Source: Cupriavidus sp. | GTDB taxonomy: Bacteria > Pseudomonadota > Gammaproteobacteria > Burkholderiales > Burkholderiaceae | Assembly (NCBI GenBank): GCA_031181345.1 | Contig: JAPSLC010000001.1 | Location: 149,698-213,697 of the forward strand | Length of the DNA: 64,000 bases | Direction: 5' to 3' | Shown here: positions 1 to 8,926 of the stretch, one piece after another | Position numbering within the stretch: the stretch's first letter is position 1 | Layout: each line of letters begins with the position of its first letter | Notes under the pieces: model-generated | Database searches by the model: none | The model's input: the letters and a program-made list of their open reading frames with translations, nothing else | What the model was told of the DNA's origin: nothing | Program-made: the position numbers and the translations under genes

Positions 1-868
1 CTACAGCGTGGGGCGCTACGCCGAGGCGATCATGTGGCTGAACCTGTTCCGGCTGCTCGAATTCGGCGCGCTGGCCGCCGGCGTGCTGCTGTTCGATGGC
101 GGCTTCCTGCTGCTGCTGACGCTGCTGGCCATCGTGCGGGTGCTGCTGGTGGTCGTGATGTATGTACGCATGGTGCGCCTGGCCGCATGGGCGCGCGCCG
201 GCGTATCGGCGTTCTCGCGTGCCGAACTGCGCGAGATGCTGTTGCCCGCGCTCGCGCTCAATGCCTTCCCGATCGGCAACGCCCTCAATATGCAGGGCAT
301 GGTGCTGTGCGCCGGCTTTGTCTTCGGCCCCGCCTTCGTCGCGTACTTCAGTGCGATGCGTACGCTGTCGCGCATCCCCTACCAGCTGGGCCAACTGATC
401 AGCCAGTCGCTCTCTCCCGAGATCGGCCGGCTCTATGGCCAGCGCAATGCCCGCGCGCTGCGCGCCCTGTTCCGTCATGCGCTCAGCGCCTCGGTCGGGT
501 TGGCCAGTGCCTGCGGCGTGTTCCTGTATATCGCCGGCGAATGGATCTGCCAGCTGTGGACGCACGGCAAGATCGCGCCGATCCATCCGGACTACAGCTG
601 GCTGCTGGCCGCCGCGGTGGTCAATTCGCTGTGGCACACGGCATCGGTGATGGTGACCTCGACCAACAACCATGCCCGGCTGTCGCTGGTGTACCTGGCG
701 GCGAACGTCGCCGGCCTGCTGATCGCTGTAGTGGGCGGCAAGCTGTTGGGCCAGTCTGCGGTGTCGTTCGGCGTGCTGGCCACCGAACTGCTGATCCTGC
801 TGGCGCTGCTGCCGCTGATTCACGGCTTTGCCCGGCATGGGTTGGCGGGGGTGCTGGCCAAGTCCTGA
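1..868 (+). CDS. Polysaccharide flippase (Wzx/MATE-like), C-terminal part
   Basis: The reading frame is open from the left edge (frame starting at base 2) to the TGA ending at 868, so the N-terminus lies outside the window. About 288 residues are visible, dominated by hydrophobic segments alternating with short Arg-rich loops, typical of the C-terminal half of an oligosaccharide flippase of the polysaccharide transporter/MATE superfamily. Such proteins move undecaprenyl-linked repeat units across the inner membrane before polymerisation. It reads towards the convergent acyltransferase gene at 975-1649, with only a hairpin-rich gap between. Context with a polymerase-like gene, glycosyltransferases and wza-wzb-wzc supports a Wzx role. 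The substrate cannot be inferred. Confidence 0.8.
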   Translation, partial: YSVGRYAEAIMWLNLFRLLEFGALAAGVLLFDGGFLLLLTLLAIVRVLLVVVMYVRMVRLAAWARAGVSAFSRAELREMLLPALALNAFPIGNALNMQGMVLCAGFVFGPAFVAYFSAMRTLSRIPYQLGQLISQSLSPEIGRLYGQRNARALRALFRHALSASVGLASACGVFLYIAGEWICQLWTHGKIAPIHPDYSWLLAAAVVNSLWHTASVMVTSTNNHARLSLVYLAANVAGLLIAVVGGKLLGQSAVSFGVLATELLILLALLPLIHGFARHGLAGVLAKS

Positions 869-871
869 CGC

Positions 872-934
872 CGTCATTGCCGCGCATGCGGCAATCCAGC
901 GTGTCGCAAGTCACTGGGTCCGCGCATGTGCGGA
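872..934. repeat. Intergenic palindromes, REP-like, between convergent genes
   Basis: Two hairpins lie here: ATTGCCGC..GCGGCAAT (876-895) and TCCGC..GCGGA (919-934). No U-tract follows, so a bidirectional or rho-assisted end is possible. The pattern CCGCGCAYGCGG followed by ATCCAGCGT and TCGCA recurs at 52287-52330, indicating a dispersed short palindromic repeat family. Confidence 0.5.
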
Positions 935-974
935 GACGACGGCATGCGGCTTCGGGGCGCCGGGCGCGGCGCCT

Positions 975-1649
975 TCAGACGATATACCCTTCCTCGCGCC
1001 GGAAATAGGCGAGGTCCTCGGGCAGCTCCTGCACCGCCTTGGCCGGGCAGCCGCCGTACAGCATATGCGGCGCGGCCATGCTGCGGTTGAGCACCGCGCC
1101 GGCAGCCAGCACGCTGTAGTCCGGCAGTGCAGCGCCGGGCAGCAGGATCGAGCCGGTGCCGACGAAGCAGTAGGCGCCGATCGTCACCGGCGCGCAGCGC
1201 TGGCGCGATTCGCGGATCGACACGCTGTGCGTCAGTATCTGGCTGCGATAGCCCGCCACCGTCGAATACGCGCCCACCGTGATGGTGTCGGTGCAATCGA
1301 GGATATGGCGCGAGGTGATCGCGGCATGCCGGCCGATCACCAGCGCCGGATCGCGGTCGGCGGCATCGCGAAAGTGCGGCGAGTCGGTCAGCCCTTGCGG
1401 GAATCCCGACACCCAGTTCAGGCTGCCCAGAATGGCATGTTCGCCCAGGCTCAGCCGGCGGATGCCCTTGACCAGCGTCAGGTGGGCGATGTGCGAGTGC
1501 GGCCCCATCTCCAGCTCGTCGCACAGCACCAGCGACCAGCCAATGCGCGCGCTCGGATCGATGCGCGCGCCGCAAAAGCGGTTCAGCAGCCGCCGCCGCA
1601 GCGGCCATGGCAGCCCGATCGAGACGGCCGCCAGCACTTTCCTGATCAT
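975..1649 (-). CDS. Left-handed beta-helix (hexapeptide) acyltransferase
   Basis: A 224-residue protein with the loosely repeating hexapeptide pattern of LbetaH acyltransferases (stretches such as VIGRHAAITS, ITVGAYSTVAG and VTIGAYCFVGTGSILLPGA), ending in the usual YGGCPAKAV element. These enzymes O- or N-acetylate sugars in the cytoplasm using acetyl-CoA. The ATG at 1649 overlaps the TGA of the upstream glycosyltransferase (1646-1648) by ATGA, so the two are translationally coupled. It is the last gene of a three-gene minus-strand run starting with the polymerase-like gene. It probably decorates the polysaccharide repeat unit; donor and acceptor are unknown. Confidence 0.75.
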   Translation of the reverse strand: MIRKVLAAVSIGLPWPLRRRLLNRFCGARIDPSARIGWSLVLCDELEMGPHSHIAHLTLVKGIRRLSLGEHAILGSLNWVSGFPQGLTDSPHFRDAADRDPALVIGRHAAITSRHILDCTDTITVGAYSTVAGYRSQILTHSVSIRESRQRCAPVTIGAYCFVGTGSILLPGAALPDYSVLAAGAVLNRSMAAPHMLYGGCPAKAVQELPEDLAYFRREEGYIV

Positions 1650-2449
1650 GACTGCCTCCCGAACACGGGGCCGCGTACCACGCGCTCATAGGTCGCGCGC
1701 GGATTGGCCAGATGCTTGGTGACGCGAAAGTACGCCGACGCGAGATCGTCGTACGGGCGTCGCTCGCGCCCCAGAATCTTGCGGAACATGCGCTGTTCGA
1801 ATTGCCGGTGCGCCTCCACCAGCCGGGCCGAACCGGTGATGGACTCCGCGTAGACGCGGTAGCAGCTGAGGAAGTCCGGGACATTGCGGAAGGTCGCGCC
1901 GGCCAGCGCCATGTCGATCACCAGTTCGCCGTCCCAGTTCGAGCGGTTCTCGACATTGAAGCCGCCGATCGCGCGGTAGGTCTCGGCGCGAAAGAAGGTC
2001 GACGGCTGGATCGCGATGCTGGCGCCATAGGCGGCGCGGCGCAGGGCGAAGCGGTCCGAGTACACGCGCCGCACCAGCGCCCCCTCGCCGTCGATCACGT
2101 AACCGTTGCCGCAGATCACGTCGGACGACGGATAGCGGCGGAAGTACGCGGCCACCTTGGCGAACGCCTCCGGCAGGAACAGGTCGTCGGAGTTCAGATA
2201 GCAGAAGATCTCCCCCGTCGCCGCCGCGAAGCCCTTGTTCAGGCCGTCGGCCGGACCGTCGTCGGGCTCGAGGATGCAACGGTCGATCGACCTGGCATGG
2301 CGCGCGATGATGTCGCGGCTGCCATCGGTCGAACCGGGGTCCACCACGATGTACTCGAGCTCGCAGCCGCGCTGGCCCGTGACCGAGCGGATCGCCTGTT
2401 CCAGATACCGCGCCTGGTTGAACGAGACCGTGACCACGCTGAATTTCAT
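1646..2449 (-). CDS. Family 2 glycosyltransferase
   Basis: A 267-residue GT-A fold glycosyltransferase. The N-terminus MKFSVVTVSFNQARYLEQ is the standard GT2 opening, followed by EYIVVDPGSTDGS and the DXD-type motif in CYLNSDDLFLPEAF (about residues 85-98). It transfers a sugar from a nucleotide donor to the lipid-linked repeat unit at the cytoplasmic face. The ATG at 2449 overlaps the TGA of the polymerase-like gene (2446-2448), and its own TGA overlaps the next ATG, so the three genes form one compact operon. Donor and linkage cannot be read from the sequence. Confidence 0.85.
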   Translation of the reverse strand: MKFSVVTVSFNQARYLEQAIRSVTGQRGCELEYIVVDPGSTDGSRDIIARHARSIDRCILEPDDGPADGLNKGFAAATGEIFCYLNSDDLFLPEAFAKVAAYFRRYPSSDVICGNGYVIDGEGALVRRVYSDRFALRRAAYGASIAIQPSTFFRAETYRAIGGFNVENRSNWDGELVIDMALAGATFRNVPDFLSCYRVYAESITGSARLVEAHRQFEQRMFRKILGRERRPYDDLASAYFRVTKHLANPRATYERVVRGPVFGRQS

Positions 2450-3717
2450 TGCACGCTCCGCGGCTGACGATGGCGATGGGACTGGTGCCAGGCGAACAGC
2501 ATGCCGAGGAACAAGGCGGTCTCCCAGCGATGGTCCGCCGAGAACGGCGAGAAGAACACGTCCCAGACGAACTGCGCCGTGCCGACATAGAAGAAGATCG
2601 GCAGCGTCGGCATGTTGCGCACGAACAGCCAGAGCGTGCGGGCCAGCATGCAGAGCCAATAGATGCCCCCGACCACGCCGCTCCAGACCAGCGCGCCCAT
2701 CAGGAAGGAGTGCGCCGGAATCAGCGTGTCGTCCGTGACGACGATCGCGTCGCTCAGCGCCGCGCCCATCTGGTAGACGATTACGCTGTAGGCGTCCTGG
2801 TAGCCGTTGCGGTCCACCGCCCAGGAGCCATGGCCGAGCAGTGGCGCGTCGAGGAAGGCGCGCACCGATATCAGGATCTCCGAGCGGCCGCCGAACAGGA
2901 TGCCCAGGTCGCTGGTGGCCTGCACGGTGTATTTGTGCGCCGCTTCGGGCGTCAGGAAGCGGAACTCGCCGGCATGCGCGAACACCATCGAGAACAGCGC
3001 GTTGAGCGCCGCAATCACCAGCACCAGCACGCCGAACAGCAGCGGGATGCCGCCGCGCGTATTGGTCAGGCTGCGCACCCAGGCCACCACCGAGGTGCGG
3101 CGCAGCAGGTAGATCAGCAGCGCCAGCAGCGGCAGCCCGGCCGCGCTGCGGAAGTCGAACACCACCGAAACGGTGCAATAGGCCAGGATGCACAGCGCGA
3201 TGCGCAGCGCGCCGGCGCGGGCCAGCGCCAGATAGCACAGCACCAGCATCAGCACCGGCATCGCATAACCCCACTTCCAGGGGTTGTACAGGATCTCTTC
3301 GGTCGGCGCCCGGCTCACGTTGAAGATCTCGCTGAGCGCGGCGCCGATCAGGAAATACCACATCCGCTTCGGGCTGCCCTCGCTGAAGTGCGTGCCGATC
3401 GCGAACACCGTCAGGAAGAACACGCCTGGCGCCAGCACGCCTTTGATCGAACTGGTCAGCGGCGTACTATTGGACAGGTCCGACAGCGCCTGGGCGAACG
3501 CCCACATCAATGTCAGGCCGAGGAAGGTGGCATAGCCGCGCTCGATCCGCAGGGTCGACAGCACCGCCAGGCCGTATGCCGCCGCGATGAATTCGCCGAC
3601 ATACACTTCCCCGATCACGTTGACCTTGATCGCGCACAGTGCGCCGAGGCCCAGGTACAGCAGCAGCGCCGCCTGGCTCGTGCGGGCGCCGATCGGCAGG
3701 GTGGAGGTGGTTTGCAT
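2446..3717 (-). CDS. O-antigen ligase/polymerase-like membrane protein (Wzy candidate)
   Basis: A 423-residue polytopic membrane protein with roughly ten hydrophobic segments and a large hydrophilic loop in its C-terminal half that contains a GHGSW motif typical of the Wzy/O-antigen ligase superfamily. In a Wzx/Wzy system this enzyme joins flipped repeat units in the periplasm. I chose the ATG at 3717 because GAAGGCGG precedes it; an upstream in-frame extension to 3858 has no hydrophobic or conserved character. It is first in a minus-strand operon with a GT2 and an acyltransferase, and divergent from the GDP-fucose synthase gene. Confidence 0.7.
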   Translation of the reverse strand: MQTTSTLPIGARTSQAALLLYLGLGALCAIKVNVIGEVYVGEFIAAAYGLAVLSTLRIERGYATFLGLTLMWAFAQALSDLSNSTPLTSSIKGVLAPGVFFLTVFAIGTHFSEGSPKRMWYFLIGAALSEIFNVSRAPTEEILYNPWKWGYAMPVLMLVLCYLALARAGALRIALCILAYCTVSVVFDFRSAAGLPLLALLIYLLRRTSVVAWVRSLTNTRGGIPLLFGVLVLVIAALNALFSMVFAHAGEFRFLTPEAAHKYTVQATSDLGILFGGRSEILISVRAFLDAPLLGHGSWAVDRNGYQDAYSVIVYQMGAALSDAIVVTDDTLIPAHSFLMGALVWSGVVGGIYWLCMLARTLWLFVRNMPTLPIFFYVGTAQFVWDVFFSPFSADHRWETALFLGMLFAWHQSHRHRQPRSVQ

Positions 3718-4029
3718 GGTCTGGCCGCCTTCTGAGTCGGTGAGCGGGTATGCCGTGCGGGACCAGGGCGGAACCGGGGAAGCCGGACCCGCGAGCCCAC
3801 GGACCCGCATGGCCGCACGATGCCGGGGGGTAAGCATGTTTTCCGTTCGATGGCGCACACCGGTTCAACGCACCCTTCGCCTACGTGCGCAAGCCCACAG
3901 TCGGTCGCCGAATCGCGCGCTAGAGTCCCTCCAGTGCACGCCCTTCCGGGTGCAGCCCGGCGTGCCCGACCCTCGCCCGATCGCCACGCCGGTGGCCCAC
4001 TTCGCCGATCCACAGTCAGTGTCACAGCC
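3718..4029. promoter_or_regulatory. Divergent intergenic region between polymerase-like gene and fcl
   Basis: About 310 bp separate two divergent operons, so it must contain promoters for both, but no convincing -35/-10 pair stands out. An inverted repeat (GTGCACGCCCTTCCGGGTGCA-like, near 3932-3952) precedes fcl. No gene is visible. Confidence 0.4.
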
Positions 4030-5031
4030 ATGAATCAGCCTCCAACCCGCATCTTCGTTGCCGGCCATCGCGGCATGGTCGGCGGCGCCATCGTGCGCGC
4101 GCTCGGCGCGCGTCCCGACATCACCGTGATCACCCGCACGCATGCCGAACTGGACCTGTGCGACCAGGCCAAGGTCCGTGCCTTCTTCGCCGAGCAGCGC
4201 ATCGACGAGGTCTACCTGGCCGCCGCACGTGTCGGCGGCATCCATGCCAACAACACCTATCCGGCCGAGTTCATCCAGCAGAACCTGCTGATCGCGGCCA
4301 ACGTCGTGCACGAGTCGTGGCGCTCGGGCGTCAAGCGCCTGCTGTTCCTCGGTTCGAGCTGCATCTACCCGGCCTTCGCCACGCAGCCGATCGACGAAGC
4401 GGCGCTGCTCACCGGCGCGCTGGAGCCGACCAATGCGCCCTACGCCATCGCCAAGATCGCCGGCATCAAGCTGTGCGAGAGCTACAACCGGCAGTACGGC
4501 ACCGATTTCCGCTGCGCGATGCCGACCAACCTGTACGGCCCCGGCGACAACTACCACCCCGAGAACAGCCACGTGATACCCGGGCTGCTGCGGCGCTTCC
4601 ACGAGGCCAAGCAGAGCGGCGCCAGCGAGGTGGTGGTGTGGGGCACGGGCACGCCGCTGCGCGAATTCCTCTACGCCGACGATCTCGGCCAGGCCTGCGT
4701 GCACCTGATGGCGTTGCCGCAGCAGGAATATCGCAACCACGCCGGCGCGCCGGGCTTCTTCAATGTGGGCAGCCCCGACGAGGTCAGCATCCGCGTGCTG
4801 GCCGAGCTGATCGCCGACACCGTGGGCTTCCGCGGCGCGATCCGGTTCGACACCAGCAAACCCGACGGCACGCCGCGCAAGCGGCTGAACTCGCACCGGA
4901 TCGAGGCGACCGGCTGGAAGCCGACCGTGTCGCTGGTCGACGGTCTGCGGCTGGCCTATGGCGACGCGCTGCAAAGCGGCCGCCTCGGCAGCCCCCCGCG
5001 ACGCCAGCCGCGGCTGGTGGCGCTGCGCTGA
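4030..5031 (+). CDS. fcl: GDP-L-fucose synthase
   Basis: A 333-residue short-chain dehydrogenase/reductase of the GDP-4-keto-6-deoxy-D-mannose 3,5-epimerase/4-reductase type, which makes GDP-L-fucose using NADPH. Visible features are the Rossmann motif [11 protein letters not shown] at the N-terminus, the [18 protein letters not shown] signature, the active-site Ser in [10 protein letters not shown], the YxxxK pair in PYAIAKIAG, and the downstream [19 protein letters not shown] stretch. Length matches the family. No gmd (GDP-mannose dehydratase) gene is visible here, so its substrate must be made elsewhere. It lies 30 bp upstream of the WcaI-like glycosyltransferase on the same strand, an order also known from colanic acid clusters. 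Confidence 0.93.
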   Translation: MNQPPTRIFVAGHRGMVGGAIVRALGARPDITVITRTHAELDLCDQAKVRAFFAEQRIDEVYLAAARVGGIHANNTYPAEFIQQNLLIAANVVHESWRSGVKRLLFLGSSCIYPAFATQPIDEAALLTGALEPTNAPYAIAKIAGIKLCESYNRQYGTDFRCAMPTNLYGPGDNYHPENSHVIPGLLRRFHEAKQSGASEVVVWGTGTPLREFLYADDLGQACVHLMALPQQEYRNHAGAPGFFNVGSPDEVSIRVLAELIADTVGFRGAIRFDTSKPDGTPRKRLNSHRIEATGWKPTVSLVDGLRLAYGDALQSGRLGSPPRRQPRLVALR

Positions 5032-5061
5032 GCCCGCGCCAGTCGAGCACGGTACGCGCCG

Positions 5062-6324
5062 ATGAAGATCCTCCTGTACTGCCTCAATTACGCTCCCGAG
5101 CTGACCGGCATCGGCAAGTACACCGGCGAACAGGCTCGCTGGTTCGCCGCGCGCGGCCATCAGGTACGCGTCGTCACGGCCCCGCCCTACTATCCGGCCT
5201 GGCGTGTCGGCGCCGGTTACCGCGCCTGGCAATACCGGCGCGAGCAACACGACGGCGTGCAGGTATGGCGCGCGCCGGTCTGGGTGCCGCGCCAGCCGTC
5301 GGGACTCAAGCGCGTGCTGCATCTGGCCAGCTTCGCGCTGAGCAGCCTGCCTTGCCTGCTGGCGCAATGGCGCTGGCGTCCGGACGTCGTGATGGTGGTC
5401 GAGCCGCCGCTGCTGTGCAGCCCGGCCGCGCTGCTGCTCGGCCGCTGGACCGGTGCGAAGACGTGGCTGCATGTGCAGGACTACGAGGTCGATGCCGCCT
5501 TTGCGCTCGGACTGCTGAAACAGCCGTTGCTGCGCAAGCTCGCCTGTGCGCTCGAATGCCATGCGATGGCGGGCTTCGACCGCGTGTCGACGATTTCCGA
5601 GGCGATGCTGCGGCTGGCGCGGGACAAGGGCGCGCCGGAAGCACGCACGCAGCTGATCCCGAACTGGGTCGACCTGCGCGCGATCCGGCCCGGCCGCGGC
5701 AGTCTCTATCGGCGTCGGCTGGGCATTCCGGCCGATGCCACGGTGGCGCTGTACTCGGGCAACATGGGCAACAAGCAAGGGCTGGAAGTGTTGGCCCAGG
5801 CCGCGCGCCAGCTGCGCGACCGGCGCGACATCTGGTTCGTGCTGTGCGGCGACGGCGCAGGCCGCGCCGCGCTCGAGCAAGCCTGTGCCGGGCTGCCGCA
5901 GGTCCGCTTTCTGCCGCTGCAGCCGGCCTCGCGCTTCCCCGCGCTGCTGGCCGCCGCCGATCTGCATCTGCTGCCGCAGCGGGCCGACGCCGCCGACCTG
6001 GTGTTGCCATCGAAGCTGGCCGGCATGCTGGCCAGCGGCCGGCCGGTCATCGCGACCGCGCATCCCGATACCGAACTGGCGCGGCTCGCGTTGCGCTGTG
6101 GACGCGTGGTGGCGCCGGGAGACGGCCTTGCGCTTGCCGCGGCGATCGAGGAGCTCGCCGCCGACCCCGCGGCACGCGACGCGCTCGGCGCGGCGGGACG
6201 CGCCTGGGCCGAGCGGCATCTGGACCGCGACGCGGTGCTGGGCCGCTGGGAGGCCGCGATGCAGGCCCTGTGCGGCGAGCACGCGGCGGTCAGCGTGCCG
6301 GCCGCCAGCGTCGGCACCGATTAG
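5062..6324 (+). CDS. wcaI: WcaI-like family 4 glycosyltransferase
   Basis: A 420-residue GT-B glycosyltransferase. The N-terminus MKILLYCLNYAPELTGIGKY, the WLHVQDYEVDAAF segment and the QLIPNWVDL motif before the C-terminal Rossmann domain resemble WcaI of colanic acid synthesis. The donor-binding region with LPSKLAGMLASGRPVIAT is in the C-terminal third. In colanic acid clusters this enzyme adds fucose to the lipid-linked glycan, consistent with the fcl gene directly upstream. The function is assigned from resemblance, and the actual sugar is inferred from context only. Confidence 0.8.
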   Translation: MKILLYCLNYAPELTGIGKYTGEQARWFAARGHQVRVVTAPPYYPAWRVGAGYRAWQYRREQHDGVQVWRAPVWVPRQPSGLKRVLHLASFALSSLPCLLAQWRWRPDVVMVVEPPLLCSPAALLLGRWTGAKTWLHVQDYEVDAAFALGLLKQPLLRKLACALECHAMAGFDRVSTISEAMLRLARDKGAPEARTQLIPNWVDLRAIRPGRGSLYRRRLGIPADATVALYSGNMGNKQGLEVLAQAARQLRDRRDIWFVLCGDGAGRAALEQACAGLPQVRFLPLQPASRFPALLAAADLHLLPQRADAADLVLPSKLAGMLASGRPVIATAHPDTELARLALRCGRVVAPGDGLALAAAIEELAADPAARDALGAAGRAWAERHLDRDAVLGRWEAAMQALCGEHAAVSVPAASVGTD

Positions 6325-6362
6325 CGAGCGATTGGCGGACGATTAGCGAACGATTGGCGGAT
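6319..6362 (+). repeat. Short tandem duplication after wcaI
   Basis: The unit CGATTAGCGA(A/G)CGATTGGCGGA occurs about twice head to tail with one substitution, spanning the wcaI stop codon and the following gap. It is a local tandem duplication of about 21 bp; a function is not evident. Confidence 0.7.
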
Positions 6363-6376
6363 CCAGCGCACGCGCA

Positions 6377-7060
6377 TTACCGCTCGCTGCCGCTGGTCAC
6401 GCCGCCTCCGCCTGTGCCGCGATCCGACGTGCCGCTGCCCTTGGTCGCGCCGGAGGGCGTGCTGGCCTTGCCGCCGCCGGCGCTGCCACGGCTGCTGCCC
6501 TGGGTCGAGTCGGACACGCCGGCGGCGCGGCGCGAGCCGGTCGCCGGCTTGCCGCTGGTCGCGTCGCCGCCGCTGTTGGCAGCGGTGTTCCCGGCAGTGT
6601 TCCCTGTCGCGCCGCCGGGCGCGGCCTTCGCGCTGCCGGGCGGCTGACGTCCGCCCGACGGCGAGCCGGTGGTCGGGCTGCCGCCATGCTCGACATCGCC
6701 CGCCCGGGATTGACGGGAGTCGCCCGCGCCCGCTTGCGCACCGCCTTGCGCACCGCCTTGCGCCCCACCTTGCCCGCTTCCCTGCGCGCTCGACTGCGCG
6801 CCCTGCCCCGGTCCCACGGCGCCGCGAGCGCCGCCGCTGACAGGACCGCTCGCACCGCCCGCCGTCCCTGCCCCTGTTCCGGTCCCTGTTCCCGACGAGG
6901 TCGCCCCCGTACCGGTGGTGCCCTGCGCGCCGGCGCTATCGCTCATGCCGGTCGATCCCGCCTTGCCGCTGCCGCCCGTCGAGCGGCCCTGCGCCATCGC
7001 GAGCTGGCTCGCCAGCGCGAGGCACGAGGCGGCCACCACCAGCAGATGTCGTGGTTTCAT
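6377..7060 (-). CDS. Secreted Gly/Ser/Ala-rich low-complexity protein
   Basis: A 227-residue protein with a clear signal peptide (MKPRHLLVVAASCLALASQLAMA, cleavage likely after AMA). The mature part is almost entirely Gly, Ser, Thr, Ala, Gln and Pro, with short repeats such as GTGTGTG and GGAQGGAQGG. No folded domain is recognisable. CAGGAGGG lies just upstream of the ATG at 7060, so it is probably really translated. It sits alone on the minus strand inside the polysaccharide locus. A structural or matrix-associated periplasmic/extracellular role is possible, but this is inference from composition and location. Confidence 0.7.
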   Translation of the reverse strand: MKPRHLLVVAASCLALASQLAMAQGRSTGGSGKAGSTGMSDSAGAQGTTGTGATSSGTGTGTGAGTAGGASGPVSGGARGAVGPGQGAQSSAQGSGQGGAQGGAQGGAQAGAGDSRQSRAGDVEHGGSPTTGSPSGGRQPPGSAKAAPGGATGNTAGNTAANSGGDATSGKPATGSRRAAGVSDSTQGSSRGSAGGGKASTPSGATKGSGTSDRGTGGGGVTSGSER

Positions 7061-7251
7061 GCTGTCCCTCCTGATTGTGAACGTCGCGCTCTGCGCGATG
7101 TCTGCGCACGCTCCACGCAAGCGGCATGCCGGCATTTGGGGACCATCCGCGACATGCGCACGCTTCGCCGGCCGCCGTGCTTGCAGAAATTGCTCCACGG
7201 ACTTGCATATTTGGGGCCGGCGCGCATCGCGCCTCTTCGGTGGCCCCTGCT

Positions 7252-8124
7252 TCAAGGCGCCGTGGCGAACGCGCGGGCCGGCACGCGCGCCGAGCGCCGC
7301 GACAGCCGTTCGAACTCGACCACGTCGTGGCCGCAGCAAACCGTCATATGGCCGTCGCGCCGTTCCTTCAGCTGGCGCAGGTGCCGTTGCGTCGCCAGCC
7401 GTGCCGCGCGGTCCTTTTCCATCATCCATTGATAGAAGCGCAGCCCTGGCGTGCACCAGGGCCGCACCGGATCCAGTTCGCCGTGATGGAAGTAGGCGTC
7501 GCCGGCCTGCAGCAGCCACTCGCCCTGCGCCTGCACCGCGATGCCCGCATGGCCGAAGGTGTGGCCCGGCAGCGCGACCATCGCCACCTCGGGCGGCAGC
7601 CCGTCCAGCGTGCGCACGCGGTCGAAGCCATACCAGCGCTCGCCGGCGTCCGGCGCGTAGGTGCGCCACCGCTCCTGTGTGGACCACTGCTGGGGCCGGA
7701 AGCGCTGGCGGTCCAGCCAGGTGCGCTGCAGCCGCGCATAGTCGCGTTCGGCCGCCATCAGGTGGACGGTGGCCCAGGGGAAATCGTCGAGTCCGCCGGC
7801 GTGGTCGAAGTCCAGGTGCGTCAGCACGATGTGCCGCACGTCGCGCGGATCGAAGCCGAGCGCCTCCACCTGCCGGTAAGCCGTCATCTCGTCGCGGAAG
7901 TCGGGCCGCAACAGCGTCAGGAAGAAGCCGCTCAGGCGCGAGCGAGGGTCCTGCACGTCGCGCCGGCCCATGCCGGTATCGACCAGCACCAGGCACTCCG
8001 GCAACTCGACGAGCAGGCAGTGGCAGGCCAGCTCGCCGCGCTCGAGGATCGAGCGGGAACGTCCGTCCATCAGGCGCCCGCCCAGCGGACAGGTCGAGAT
8101 GCAGTTCAGATGATGGATCCGCAT
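7252..8124 (-). CDS. Metallo-beta-lactamase-fold hydrolase
   Basis: A 290-residue MBL-fold protein. The metal-binding motif is THLDFDHAGG (an HxDxDH form), followed by a His in PGHTFGHAG, an Asp in LLQAGDAYFHH, and a C-terminal His in CCGHDVVEF, giving a nearly complete dinuclear zinc site. The first motif has Asp where AHL lactonases and glyoxalase II carry His. The start at 8124 is preceded by CAGGAGGG. It is monocistronic, transcribed away from the neighbouring acetyltransferase gene. It could hydrolyse a lactone or ester; the substrate is unknown and quorum-quenching activity should not be assumed. Confidence 0.75.
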   Translation of the reverse strand: MRIHHLNCISTCPLGGRLMDGRSRSILERGELACHCLLVELPECLVLVDTGMGRRDVQDPRSRLSGFFLTLLRPDFRDEMTAYRQVEALGFDPRDVRHIVLTHLDFDHAGGLDDFPWATVHLMAAERDYARLQRTWLDRQRFRPQQWSTQERWRTYAPDAGERWYGFDRVRTLDGLPPEVAMVALPGHTFGHAGIAVQAQGEWLLQAGDAYFHHGELDPVRPWCTPGLRFYQWMMEKDRAARLATQRHLRQLKERRDGHMTVCCGHDVVEFERLSRRSARVPARAFATAP

Positions 8125-8275
8125 GAATGCCCTCCTGCGAGATCCATCCCTCGTGCAAGTCCCATTCCAGGCCGCCCCGCCTCCACGGCGGGCCTCTGTG
8201 ACCCGACGCACCGACCGGTAGCGCCTGCTGGCTGACCATCGACCCGTGCGCGCCGCGCGTTTACCGGGACAGCCG

Positions 8276-8860
8276 ATGCTGATTACGCAAGACGATCCGA
8301 CCATGGGCCCCTCGTTCTCGCTGGGGAACCGCGTGCAGCGGCAGATCTGGAACTGGGTCTGGCTGTTCCTGTTCCGTCCCAGCCCGCGGCCCGCCCACGC
8401 CTGGCGCGCCGCGCTGCTGCGGCTGTTCGGCGCGCAGCTGGGCCGGCATGTCCATGTCTACCCCGGCGTGCGGATCTGGGCGCCATGGAATCTGCGCATC
8501 GGCAACAATGCCGGCGTGGCCGACGGCGTCACGCTGTACAACATCGAGCGCATCGACATCGGCGAGTACTGCGTGGTGTCGCAAGGCTCGCATCTGTGCA
8601 CCGGCTCGCACGACTACAACAGCCCCAACTTCCAGCTGATCGCCTCGCCGATCACGCTGGCGCCGCGGGTGTGGATCTGCGCGGAGAGCTTCGTCTCGCC
8701 GGGCGTGTCGGTGCCGGAAGGCGCGGTGGTGGCGCCGCGCTCGGTGGTCACCAAGCCGCTGCCGACGCCATGGACGGTCTACGGCGGCACGCCGGCACGG
8801 CCGATCGGCAAGCGGCGCGAACCGCGCTGCCAGGCCGCTGCATCGAGCGATGCCGCATGA
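8276..8860 (+). CDS. WcaF-like hexapeptide O-acetyltransferase
   Basis: A 194-residue LbetaH acetyltransferase. The layout matches the WcaF/NodL/MaoC-like family: an N-terminal amphipathic part (NRVQRQIWNWVWLFLFRP), hexapeptide coils beginning at VHVYPGVRIWAPWNLRIG, the conserved SQGSHLCTGSHDYNSPNF segment with the catalytic His in GSHD, and the terminal VYGGTPARPIG. It probably O-acetylates a sugar of the exopolysaccharide. I prefer the ATG at 8276; a GTG at 8246 is in frame but lacks a better ribosome-binding site. It is a single gene between two minus-strand units. Confidence 0.8.
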   Translation: MLITQDDPTMGPSFSLGNRVQRQIWNWVWLFLFRPSPRPAHAWRAALLRLFGAQLGRHVHVYPGVRIWAPWNLRIGNNAGVADGVTLYNIERIDIGEYCVVSQGSHLCTGSHDYNSPNFQLIASPITLAPRVWICAESFVSPGVSVPEGAVVAPRSVVTKPLPTPWTVYGGTPARPIGKRREPRCQAAASSDAA

Positions 8861-8926
8861 AGCGATAGGCGGCGCCCGATGCCATGGAGATGCGCCATGG
8901 CGATGCGCAGTAACGATGCGCAGTCA

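Noticed and set aside
7252..8124. AHL lactonase (quorum quenching) assignment
   Set aside because: The metal motif is HLDFDH rather than HxHxDH and no other lactonase-specific feature could be confirmed; left as MBL-fold hydrolase.
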